Shown: in pieces, positions 1-32,794 of the stretch
Layout: each line of letters starts with the position of its first letter
How positions within the stretch are numbered: position 1 is the stretch's first letter
Assembly: GCF_000224145.3 (NCBI RefSeq)
Contig: NC_020167.2
Span: 1,664,690-1,728,689 of the forward strand
Length of the DNA stretch: 64,000 nucleotides
Direction of reading: 5' to 3'
DNA from: Ciona intestinalis
Taxonomy: Eukaryota > Chordata > Ascidiacea > Phlebobranchia > Cionidae
Made by a program: the position numbers and the translations under genes
The notes under the pieces: generated by a model
What the model saw: the letters and a program-made list of their open reading frames with translations, nothing else
What the model was told of the DNA's origin: nothing
The model's database searches: none

Positions 1-367
1 CAATCTGTTAAAAGCTAAAACTAGTTCAATCAATAATATATAATAATATCAAATCTAGCTTATTAAAGAAAGAAATTAAAAAAAACACCAGACTTTATTT
101 TATTTGTTATTCCAAATAATTATATTCTGTATGTAAGAGTTAAGTGTGTTGGCATACAAAGCAATTTTTATGACATTAAAATTTAGTATGATTGGTAGAA
201 TCTTTAATGAAGAGCAAGTCAAACAATAAGAAAACCCTTTCCCTTGGTGTACAACTATTGTGATATACATACAAGTACAAAAAACGGCTTAAAAACAGAC
301 CATGACCAAACAGTAATCTTAAAAATTAAAAATAAACAAAAAATAAAAAAGCATAAGGCTAACTTAC

Positions 368-1301
368 TTTTCTTTTTTTCTTTGCTGGGTCAGATTGACA
401 ATCCCTGTCTATGTGTTCGCCCACTTTAATATCAGGGGTTTCTCCTCGTGGGACGGGGACAGGCTTACCACACAGTGGACAAACGGGGACTTGAACGTCT
501 TTCTTGTACGAAGATTCACATTTATGATGATCGTAGTGGAAGTGATCTTTGCTGTGTTAAAAAATCGGTTTATTTACAATGAACTTAACGGATGGTTGGA
601 GCAACTCTGCTGAATGAAGTTAAGGAAAGACACAATAAAGAAAATAACAGTGCACTACTGCATTCGTGGCACAACTGATGAATTTGTGGTTACATCACCA
701 CAAAAGGCATTCACCGGCGAATAATGCAGTGCGTGTGACATAGCGTGTGTGACGTATATACGTACAAAGATGATATTCATCTAGTTTAAAATAACTACAG
801 GCCAAAAATGCTCCTTTCAATATTCAATGCAAAGGTTACACATGTAAAATTGGTAGAAATTGTACGACTGTATAAAGCAGTTGGAAGAGCTATTTCAGAT
901 TTACAATATTTTTAACAGTAAAGTTGAAACACTATAAGCATGCCTAATCAGATTCAAAACAAATTAAATTAAGCTTAAAAGCTTCATGTTTGATAAATAT
1001 TGGAATTAAAACTTAAATTAAAAATTGTTATACATACTAGCCAGTCTAGCCTTTTAGCCTTATTCCAAAATATTTTAAAAAAACTTACCAGAAAATCTTC
1101 TCACAGGCATCACATTGCATTGGTAAAAAATCTAAAACAGATAATATCATACATAATATATCAATAACTAAGCATTTTTATCACTAATATACAATATACA
1201 AAATTCAAATATATTTATTTGCTACAGCAAGAATAATGTGACTTACCCAGTAGATTACAAGTGGGTTCCGTGCAGTGTTTTCCAAGATGTGGCAATTCCA
1301 T
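368..1301 (-). CDS. ZFAND2: ZFAND2-like AN1-type zinc finger protein (5' part, truncated by window edge)
   Basis: Three exons on the minus strand read in one frame: 1301-1247, 1131-1089 and 551-368, all with GT-AG borders and compatible phases (18 codons +1, then +2, then phase 0). The start MELPHLGKHC and the following CDAC...FCKDHF...HHKC pattern match the first AN1 zinc finger of the ZFAND2A/B (AIRAP) family. The VPVCPLCGKPVP and HIDRDC segments match the linker and the second zinc site. Family members bind the proteasome or p97 and act in the arsenite or proteotoxic stress response; that role is known from the family, not visible here. The last visible exon ends in a lysine-rich tail followed by a GT donor, so the second AN1 finger must lie left of base 1. 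About 94 codons are seen against 145 or more expected. Confidence 0.88.
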
Positions 1302-2960
1302 ATTTAAAAGTTTAATGGGAAGATTCAGGTGATTGAATATAAAGACGAATGGTAAAATTAACCGCAAATAGCTGTTTAAGTTTAACTCAATGAAATGTTT
1401 TCACTTTTCAAAACTTTTTACTGGAAAAAGAGTATTTGTAATTACGAAATAAAGTGTATATTATTATTATATAGTAAACACAAAACCGTATGTTATATAA
1501 TTTGACTGATTGTTGCTATTTTATAGTACCGTTTACAAAATATAAGGGATAGCTGATAGAAACAGCTAGCACAGTGAACGATAGATATTACGGCATCTAA
1601 ACCTTGCTTATTCAACTAGCATATAAGCTGGCTGCCTCACTGACAAACTGATGTAACTAACTTGAAGAAAATCTAGAAAGTACTCGTCTATCGACACAAA
1701 ATTGTTTTGTTAAATTTGCAACGTCATTGCTATGACTCATACGTCATATGATTCAGCCATTTTGAACACATTATAGAAATAGTATATTCTGTAGTCTAAT
1801 GAACATTTCATAAACCAAATAAATTAAAAAACTATCTTTTTGTATAAACCATTGTTAATACATATTCATATATTAACATTGTGTAAACACTTTCGGAATT
1901 TGTTTCAAATTATCCACTGTTGACAAAGAAATATTTGCATGGAAAGAGTGGCAGAACACAAGACAACGAACTGGTGTATATATTTTTATTACCATGAAAA
2001 TGAGTTGACACCAACAAAGCTTTAAAGCACATGCCGCCATAATTTGACTAACTGTCTCCTCTAAGTCAACTGAAAGTATGTCGGAACAACAATGAAAAGA
2101 TAAAAGATAATGCAATTGCACAACAAGAACAATTGAAGGAGAAAATTATTCAAGAGCCAACTGGAATGAAAGTTTTTTTTCTTTTTTTACAAGTAACACA
2201 TGCACCATATTTCTCTGTAAGAAGGTAAAGTTTTATATAGATTACTACAAACTGTTTGATCGAAAATACGACTTTGGTGTTGCTAAAAACCCTTGGCAAG
2301 TGAAAAATATAACAGAGATACCTTATGCATATACGTTACACACACCAAGCAATTCAGATTAGCATTGGCAATTGAAAGTTAGAAGAGTTAACTACTGTTT
2401 TTAACTTATCAGCATAAAATCCATTGTAGTATGCCTTGGCTGTCCAATACTGCATATAGCATGCTCTATATTTTTGTGCAGATATAAATATATATTAGGT
2501 ATGTACAACATACCAATGTAAATAACATTTTGTATATACACTGTACAGTTAAAATTAAAAAAAATAAGTTTGACAAATTAAATAAACACAACAGGTCAGA
2601 AATACTTTTACTGCTGAAGGTTTTATGTTAGTAATGTTATTCTTAAACTTTAGAAGCCTACAGACTGTACATACAGCATCAGTTTATCACAACCCTTTAT
2701 CGAGAGAATAGTTATGCAGATTTAGTCAAGTAAGTCATATAGTTAGTTTGTGCGAAAGGGGCTGCAAAATTAATTAAGTTTAATTCAGAAATTGAGGCAG
2801 AAAGCTTGGTAATTGCCATAAAGGCTTATATTGATAAGATCCCAGCACAGGCAAAAATTATCTATATCTATGTGTGGAACCAACGCTTTAAATAATAACT
2901 TAGACAGTGAACTGCATGCCAGGAAAAGTTAACAACTAAAGTAAGAAAAGTTTGCTATTT
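1302..2960. other. Intergenic: ZFAND2-like promoter and JIP 3' flank
   Basis: No coding exon is supported here. The stretch lies between the start codon of the ZFAND2-like gene and the stop codon of the JIP gene, both on the minus strand, so it should hold the JIP 3' UTR and polyadenylation region and the ZFAND2-like promoter. The short ORF at 1873-2121 has no recognisable content. Confidence 0.5.
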
Positions 2961-25111
<22,151 letters not shown>

Positions 25112-26007
25112 TTTGCCACACTTCAGTTGTATAATGTTGGTGACTTCTTTAGTTCTTTAATCTACAGATTTTTACTTTTTTCAGAGTTTTATGGTTCTAG
25201 TCCAAGCATTGAAGCATTCTACTCTCTTAGTCCACCAGTTATTTCTTAAATATCCACCTTCATCTACTGACAAACGTGACTACTTTACTTCGAAATACGT
25301 CAGCAGAAACCACCAGGCAAAACTATACCACTGCTGTGTATCAATGTTTATAAAAAGTTACACTACCATGAACAAAAAAGGGAAGACGGATAACTTAACA
25401 CACGAACCAAAGGCGCAAATGCCGACCAAAAAACAACAGCGCACCCACAGAAAAGCTTTGCAAATGTATAAAAGAAGAACAACCTCAACCTTTCTATTGT
25501 CTCAAGACGGTGTGATTGTCTCAAGTGTATATGTATAATGAACGATTGTATCGCGCGATTGTCTTCGTTCCGTATGAATGATTAGCAAAAAAAAGAAAAA
25601 AAGAAAAGTCTCGTGGTTCAAAATCAAATCAATCAACTAAAACATATTTGAAAAAAATAGACTTTTATTAAATTTGTGACACTCTTATTGGTGAATGCAT
25701 AAAAGCAGTTCGTTTATTATATCGTTTACCTTTGCATTCATTATTTAGAAAACTCACGGTCCAATAGATATACATCAATGTTTTGTCATGACGTCATGTC
25801 GTTTTAAAAAGTGAAAAAAGTATTCGCGAAAAACGTTCTGGGAAAACCCCGCTGTGGTAAACAAAGGAATTTTAGGATTTGTTAAAAAGACCATTTGGTA
25901 AAGACTAAAGAATAAGGTACGTTTACATTATATTCACATATTTATTTTGCAGAGAGGAAAGGAAACATTTTAGATTGCTATAATATAGTACCAGAACGTG
26001 AAAACAA
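25112..26007. promoter_or_regulatory. Divergent JIP / IMPase intergenic region
   Basis: About 900 bp between two start codons on opposite strands, so both promoters should lie here. Near the IMPase side, a GTACGT donor-like site at 25918 and a TTTTGCAG acceptor ending at 25953 bound only about 36 nt. That acceptor could instead be a trans-splice site in the 5' UTR. The ORF at 25191-25538 has no recognisable content. Confidence 0.5.
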
Positions 26008-27928
26008 ATGGCTGCTGTTAATTTAGAAGAAATTCTTACTTTTGGAACAGGACTGGCAAGGACTGTAGGATCAGTAAGTTAAACAGTAAACATAAGTCCT
26101 TATATGTCCATACACAATTTTTTATTGATTTTTTAATGATACAATACGCCATTGCTTCATTTCAGGTTATCCTGGATGCATTTAAACAACCAAAAAACAT
26201 TCAACACAAAATGGGTTGTGCTGATTTAGTTACCGAAACTGATCAGCAAGTTGAAGAGATGATAATAAAAGCAATTAAGGAAACTTACCCTTCACATAAG
26301 TATGGTTTTACTTAAATAAAAATCTGTAGTTTTTGGTAACTCTTCTTTTCCTAGCAAAAATATTATGTATGGAAAAACACCATTCTATATCAGGTGTTGA
26401 AAAAATTAGCATAGAAACGCTTAATAACTACAATTTAGCACATGTATGCAACAAACAATTTCTTTCTTAAAACTATATAAAAATCTACATTGATCCTTTA
26501 GGTTCATTGGTGAGGAATCTGTTGCTGGTGGTTTGAAGTGTAACCTCACAGATGATCCAACCTGGATAGTTGATCCTATTGATGGAACAACTAATTTTGT
26601 CCATCGGTAAGTGTGCTGAATGAATGTAACTTTACTTTATCCTCGCGTCGCGGGAAAACGACAGTTGTTGTAACACAGGTGTTCTGTTTTATACACTTCG
26701 TGCCACCTAAGAGTTACCATGTATGTTACTTTGTGGGTATTAATTTTTTTTATGTGTGGCTGATAATTTGGACAACCCATTAGTGGACCACTGGGTTCGA
26801 GCAATTGTCGTTAAGTGTCTTGTCAAAGGACTGATTTGTTGGTTGCTGACAATGGTAGCAGTGACGGGCCTTAAACCCATACTTATTGGTTAGAGGCAGG
26901 TGTGCTAACCACTTTGTCACAGCACCGATTTATATGCATTATAGTTTGAAGTTGGCTTTTTTTACTGAATATGTCTTAATGGTGTGATAATATTTTTCAG
27001 ATATCCTTATGTTGCCGTCTGTCTTGGGTTTTGTGTGAACAAAACAGTAAAACTTGGAATTGTATACAATGTCCCAAATGATGAAATGTTTACAGCCATA
27101 AGGGGCCAAGGAGCATTTAGTAACGGGAAAAAGCTGGCTGTGTCAAGCGAAAGTGGTATTAACATTGCTATTATATGAATACTTCCCTTAATTGGTTACA
27201 CTTCCATTTTCTTTAAGATCTTTCCAAGTCTCTTATTATGGCAGAGTTTGGTTCAGCTAGGGATCCTGCTACAGTGGAAACTGTGCTTAAAAACATGTCA
27301 TCAGTTGTTCTAAACCCTGTTCATTCGTAAGTTTACATTTTGTTTTTGCATAAACAAAAAATGAATCAGTGCTACCTTTTTAACCATTTACTGGCAACAA
27401 CCTCAAAAATCTGCATATTCGTTTAAAGATATTATATAAAAATGCCAAATTACTGCAGTTCTAACAAGCCCACTTTAAAGAAGCTTAAGCTACTTTTCAG
27501 TTGGTTTATTGATGCAAAACACCCATGTTTCAGCATTCACTGTATGGGTTCAGCAGCTCTAAACATTTGTGCAGTGGCTTCTGCACAGGCTGAAGCTTAT
27601 TATGAATTTGGTATCCACTGTTGGGATTATTGTGCTGCGTCGATCATATTGGAAGAGGCTGGTGGTGTGACCATCGACACAGAAGGTTAGTGCAAGACAA
27701 ACCTATGCTTTGCAGTTGCAATGTTTTAATGCTCCAGGCATAAATACTTCGTTCCGATTAACATGTGAAAATATCATATTGTTGTTAAACGAAACTGTAT
27801 TTGAATTGTTTACCTTTATAGGAGGTCCAATGGATTTAATGGCTCGACGAATAGTTGCTGCATGTAATTTAACTATTGCAGAAGGTTTAAGAAAAAAGTT
27901 GGTTCCAATTCATTTTCCAAGAGACTGA
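26008..27928 (+). CDS. IMPA1: Inositol monophosphatase, 7 exons
   Basis: Exons 26008-26073, 26166-26299, 26502-26606, 27001-27155, 27218-27326, 27534-27685 and 27822-27928 join in phase to 275 aa, the usual IMPA1/2 length (277-288). The enzyme hydrolyses myo-inositol monophosphates to free inositol and is Mg2+-dependent and Li+-sensitive. Visible motifs are FIGEES (metal-binding Glu), the IMPase signature [14 protein letters not shown] spanning exon 3, and the second signature [15 protein letters not shown] near residues 218-232. The start [10 protein letters not shown] is the first in-frame ATG of the first exon. Intron 3 holds a SINE. The gene is divergent from JIP and convergent with the ASB gene. 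IMPA1 and IMPA2 cannot be told apart by eye. Confidence 0.95.
26622..26927 (-). repeat. tRNA-derived SINE in IMPase intron 3
   Basis: Near full-length copy read on the minus strand. The tRNA-like head lies at the right (GGTGCTGTGACAAAGTGGTT on the minus strand), then the AGGACACTTAACG-like block, then the TTTGGACAACCCATTAGTG block and the GACAGTTGTTGTAACACAGG tail. Confidence 0.75.
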
Positions 27929-28181
27929 CAAACAACTGAAGTTAGCCAGAAATAGATGATTTTATTGTAATGTAATATCTAAATTACTTCATTAACATTT
28001 TAAACAGCAGTGAAGTGCAATTGCGCTTAGGTTTAAAATTTCCTATAGTGACACAAGCACATCTTTTTTCCATTGCACATAATATAATTACTGTAACTAC
28101 CGTTAATACCTTAATGGTAAATCATGATATGTAAATAATAGGCACTTCCTGATAAATCAACAATAACTTGTCTTGTGCATA

Positions 28182-30013
28182 CTAAACATCAACAACAAAC
28201 ATGACATATTGTTTAATAGCATGCGGGAGAGGTAGGTTGATCATTTGGTCGACATCCTTGTTGTGCAAATGAAAGTAATAGAGTAACCAAATCCGACAGA
28301 GATCTTTTAAGTTGCATGGGTGATCTGAATATTTCATTTAAACTTACTAATAGGTGTCATACAATTTAAGCTCCAGCTTGGTGATTAAAAAAATGGTTAA
28401 ATTTAAACACATTAAAAAAATACCAATTAAGTTACAGAAATGCATGCTATGCACTCGAGGTAAGCGTAATGTAAAATTTACCTTTGGCTGCATTTAAGAT
28501 TGCATTGCACTCATGCCTGTCAACTGCAGTTTCTTCATTTAAATGAATGAATGGATTGGCACCAAATTTTAAAAGCAATCTGACATGGCAGGGTTGCTTT
28601 AAATGTATGGCATGTTGTAATGCACTGCTTACAAATTCAATAGAATCTGCACCTGCAGTACACAATTAATTTTTCTGGTTTCCAATCTCCATTTAAATTA
28701 TTATGACATATACAGGAAACCATAATATATGTTGAAACTGCTTACTTGCAAGTAATAACATTTTCAGTATCTTTACATCTGTGCTACATGCTGCATTCAA
28801 ACATGAGGTGGTAACCTTTGTCCCTGATTTAATGAGCAATTCAATGCAAGGTTTAGATCCTGGATAAAAAAAAACAACAAATAGGAAACTAATAATATAC
28901 TTTTTAAACCATTGATTGATAAATATGTAAACCATGCAGGTAAACATTTCAACTTACCACATTTAATAGCAGCCAATATACATGCTTCATTGTTTACTGT
29001 AGCACCTTTTTGTAAAAGCAGGTCACAACATTTGTAACATCCTCTCCAACATGCAAAATACAGAGGTGTCCTTCCACAAACATCCTCTACATTTGGCTGT
29101 AAATAACCATATCTTTTTCTCATAAACAACACTTTTTATCTATCATTATTATATACCTGAAAAAAACTATTACCAAAAAGTATGTTTAATTGCTGTACAC
29201 TGTTTGTTTAAATACCTATTTTAGTATTTAGGTAAAAAATTTTCTTGTTGTACTGACAGTTGTATGCTTACACTGTAATGCAGTGCTTCTTAACCGCTAA
29301 GCAACAATAGATTGGTATTTGATTTGGTCTCTTGCCGGAGGTTCACAAACCGTTTTAACTGTTACTAGGTAAACTGTACGCCTATTGTACGTTTTACCAC
29401 TACCCTTACAAAAGTTTTGTTCAATGTAGTTTCAAAAAATTGGTAGCCGAAGCCTTGTCTTAGACTTATGTTTAATATTTGGATTTTGTCAAAATAATAT
29501 TTGGATATTGTGAATAGCACTGTGTAATGCGTTCCAAAGTTGTGACTGTGATCCAGTGTTAATTTACATCAAATATATGGTGACAACTCGTCTTACGTTT
29601 GCAAAGGCGCTTAACAGAAGTTTCACACAAGCAGATTTCCCGTTAATGCATGCTTCATGTAGAGGTGTGAGGTTGTTCTCATCCAATAGATTCACGTTTT
29701 CTGTCTAATGAACAACAACAAAGATACCTGTATATACATGTAGGTACAGTACATATATAACTGTCAGTGTCACATGAAAAGTATTCTTTAATGTTTGAAT
29801 ATGGACATAAAGAACCTTTATAAAGTGAATGTAGATTAAGCTGTTGTTAAGCTTAACTTTCTACCCCGCTTTATCTATAATTTTTACCTGTGTATTTGGA
29901 AAAGACTACACAATGTAATGTAGCAATAAATCACTTTATACCTGATCAATCAGTTTACGAAGCTGTAGAAGTCGACCATTCAATGCAGCTTCATGTAATT
30001 CTGTTCTATTCAT
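28182..30013 (-). CDS. Ankyrin repeat and SOCS box (ASB) protein, 6 exons
   Basis: Exons 30013-29942, 29704-29597, 29096-28958, 28859-28746, 28652-28482 and 28324-28182 join in phase to 248 aa. The start MNRTELHEAALNGRL is the first ATG after an in-frame stop. At least five ankyrin repeats are visible: LTPLHEACINGKSACVKLLL, GRTPLYFACWRGCYKCCDLL, and then weaker units around CLNAACSTDVKILKMLLLAS and ALQHAIHLKQPCHVRLLLKF. The last exon encodes a SOCS box: LKDLCRIWLLYYF, then LPLPHAIKQYV. By family knowledge, the ankyrin repeats choose a substrate and the SOCS box recruits elongin B/C and cullin-5 for ubiquitination. I cannot assign an ASB number. The gene ends about 250 bp from the convergent IMPase stop. 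Confidence 0.85.
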
Positions 30014-30661
30014 TGGAGTGTTGAACAAAGTGAATTCATTGGGTAATATTGCATCAGTTTCAATTTACATGTTTGTTAATTATTTAAACGTCTTAGTTTC
30101 ATATTGTCACCTAGGTTAAATAAAATATAATGAACTAATAATCAAGTTCATGATTTGCCAACAAGTTGCTGCATTTGATTTTAAGCCTCACTTAATTTGA
30201 CAACAAAGATAGTGAAGAATAAAGTAAAACAAACAAGAAAAATCCAACTTAGCAACAGTGGTACAGTGAATCTTTTTGGAAATGTAAAGTTGATATAAAG
30301 TCTGTTTTCATGGAACCTATAAAATCTACACCATGAATTTAGACCCCTGTGTATAATAACCATGCACTACATTTAATTTAAAACTAAACAGAAATGAAGG
30401 AAGAAAACAACATTGTTCTAATTTGTAATATATCTATATAAATAACAAATATTAATTATTAATTAGTGGTAATTTAAAACTAAGTTTATGATATTTGATT
30501 GCAGACCCCATATACCCAAAATTCTAGATGATTTTATCCTCCAGTGCATGGTTATTGGTTTCTTACACAAAAACATATGGGCACAATACAATCATGTTAG
30601 CTGTTATATATATTAATATCGGATTTTTTTATCTGCATATTATTGGAAAAATAAACATAAT
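30014..30661. other. Intergenic between ASB and CNNM-like genes
   Basis: No supported gene. It should hold the ASB promoter and the CNNM-like 3' UTR. A 60-aa ORF at 30181-30363 (-) contains a hydrophobic stretch but has no splice or family support. Confidence 0.4.
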
Positions 30662-31945
30662 TTATCTCAACAAAGGTTGTGTATCATCTGCAGAATCCAC
30701 ATTAACATCAGTGATGTTTGACTTTGGGTTTTGACGCGCAAACTTATTGGAGCTAGTGGAGAGCAATTGACGTCGAGATTTTGCAACTTCAATTTTTCTA
30801 TGCACATCAACATACACATCAGTCTCATCAACTATTTCTTCTTGTATTAGTTCCTCCATCACATCTTCCAGGGTAATCAAACCAATTACTTCGTCCTCAG
30901 GTTCAAGCTTAGTAGCCACAGCAGTGTTGCCGCTTTCGTTTTCTCTCACCACAATAAACATGTGACTTTTTCCAAGCTGGAATAAATTGAGAACATCAAA
31001 GAGGCCTGTGGAGTGTGGAACTTTCAGCAAAGGACGCTTGTGCTCTTCGAACACTTCCCTGATTGGTAAATTGGCATCAGGATCAATTTTAATTAAATTT
31101 TTGACGAGGATTAGACCGATTAAATTATCAGGGGTGCCTTCATAGATTGGTACACGGGAGTGGCCTTTGCTCAAAAGTAAATTCATGGTGGTTTGGTCCA
31201 TTACACCATTCACATCTAAAGAAAACACGCTTTCCATTGGCGTGCACACTTGCTTTACTTGTTTATCTCTCATAGCAAGTGCACCTTTGATGACAGTGAC
31301 CTCATCTGCAGTTAAAGGTTCTTCATTTTCTTGTCCCTCAGTTCTGTGCAAAGAAACCAGTGCACTTAGCTCTGCTCTTCGAAAGAAGGTGGTATGTTCT
31401 TTGCCCAGAACACAATCCAAAATTTTGGCTAGTGGCCATGAGATGGGTAGTGTAATAAACATCAGCGCATATACAAGAGGAGATAAGGTAGATCCAATTG
31501 CAAGACCATACCGGGTGCACAAAGCCTGTGGTACAACTTCTCCAAATATTAAAACAGCGGTGACTGATACAACAATAGCAGTTATGGGATTTGAAATCTT
31601 GTCAAGAAAGAGTGGCATACTTTCCACAGCTGCTGCATTAGAAAGCAGTAACGTAACTAACAGCAGGTGATGTCTTTTAACCAAAGGTAAAATTCGCTTT
31701 GCGTGTTTCTGTTCATTAGGTTTTCCATCAGTAGACAAGACTGTTAAACTCATTAAATCTAATGATAAAAGTCCCATAGTCAAACCACTCATTAATCCAG
31801 CTATTAAAACGAGCGCAACATAAATGCCAAGATATATCCAGAACAATTTATCATGATATGTTAGTACTACTTCAGGTTTATAAGTCACTCCATTGCAAAT
31901 GATTAGGTTTCCAGTCTCCAAAGAACAAGTAATATTTTCTGTCAT
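30662..31945 (-). CDS. DUF21 / CBS-pair membrane protein (CNNM/MAM3-type), intronless
   Basis: A single uninterrupted 427-aa frame. An extracellular N-terminus with an NIT glycosylation site is followed by a DUF21 (CNNM transmembrane) domain: TM1 near residues 35-58 with the signature SGLTMGLLSLDLMSL, TM2-TM4 through SNAAAVESMPLFLD and FGEVVPQALCTRYG to about residue 170. A CBS pair covers roughly 236-370 (CTPMESVFSLD, SRVPIYEGTPDNLIGLILVK, IGLITLEDVMEELIQEEIVD). The tail is short and acidic and ends QPLLR. Family members act in Mg2+ or other divalent-cation transport or sensing. It lacks the large extracellular region and the C-terminal cyclic-nucleotide-like domain of vertebrate CNNM1-4. 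In size and layout it resembles the DUF21 proteins of plants and fungi. Intronless in an intron-rich locus. Confidence 0.88.
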   Translation of the reverse strand: MTENITCSLETGNLIICNGVTYKPEVVLTYHDKLFWIYLGIYVALVLIAGLMSGLTMGLLSLDLMSLTVLSTDGKPNEQKHAKRILPLVKRHHLLLVTLLLSNAAAVESMPLFLDKISNPITAIVVSVTAVLIFGEVVPQALCTRYGLAIGSTLSPLVYALMFITLPISWPLAKILDCVLGKEHTTFFRRAELSALVSLHRTEGQENEEPLTADEVTVIKGALAMRDKQVKQVCTPMESVFSLDVNGVMDQTTMNLLLSKGHSRVPIYEGTPDNLIGLILVKNLIKIDPDANLPIREVFEEHKRPLLKVPHSTGLFDVLNLFQLGKSHMFIVVRENESGNTAVATKLEPEDEVIGLITLEDVMEELIQEEIVDETDVYVDVHRKIEVAKSRRQLLSTSSNKFARQNPKSNITDVNVDSADDTQPLLR

Positions 31946-32794
31946 TGTTGGATGTCTAACAAAAGTACAAAACGGGTAAATTCTTTAATTTATACTTTTC
32001 TTATAATATTAATATTGAAAACATTTTTTCGAATTTCTTAGACCTTACTAATGATACTTACTCTATAACTTTATAGTGAAAAAAGTGCTGTGTTGAAAAT
32101 TAAATTTAAAAATGAGGAAATGCTCCGTCACCTTAATTCACCTGACTTGCATAAGGTGAGGCCAAAGAAACAACTTTGAATCAAAATTCACACAGGCCAC
32201 CAGCTAAAGTAATTACGATAGATACATTTATGGTAAAATTAATTTGCAGTATCCGATGGTGAAACAATATAAAATATAGGCGTATAATATTTAATTTGTT
32301 ATAATTTACCGAATCATACTCAAATTTAGGATTTAGGGAATCTATTTAAAATGAAAAACTGCCTAGTAAAACAATAACACATAAAATATTACTTACATAC
32401 TTTACAAGATCCACCACAGAGCAGAAACAGCAGACGACAGCAAACCTTAAACGTAAATGTGCAAATTTATTGATTAACTAAAATTTTGCCAAAAATACAA
32501 CCATTTGTGCTTCAGTGTTTTTATGTCGTGTTTTTTTGACAATAAAAATATTTAGCACACGTTAACCTAAGCGTGGTCAGATTCAAATAGAACATACCAG
32601 AAATAATCAACCGCGATTGCCAATTGTTTTACATTTTTTAATGTAACAACTTATTGTAAAGAATTATATAACGTGACTGTGTAGTTTGCTTTATAACTCT
32701 CCGTGCAACACTGTAAGGACATGTGTGGTGTTTACAAAGTTGTTATGATAATAATTTACTCGGTGACAAAAGCACGCGACTCCTAAGACGAGAA
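31946..32794. promoter_or_regulatory. Divergent CNNM-like / TMA16 intergenic region
   Basis: About 850 bp between two start codons on opposite strands, so both promoters are expected here. An acceptor-like TTTACAAGATCC and several AT-rich tracts are seen, but no distinct motif can be defended by eye. Confidence 0.4.

Noticed and set aside
31167..31670. 167-aa plus-strand ORF
   Set aside because: It is antisense to the CNNM-like gene, which has clear domains; this is a shadow frame.
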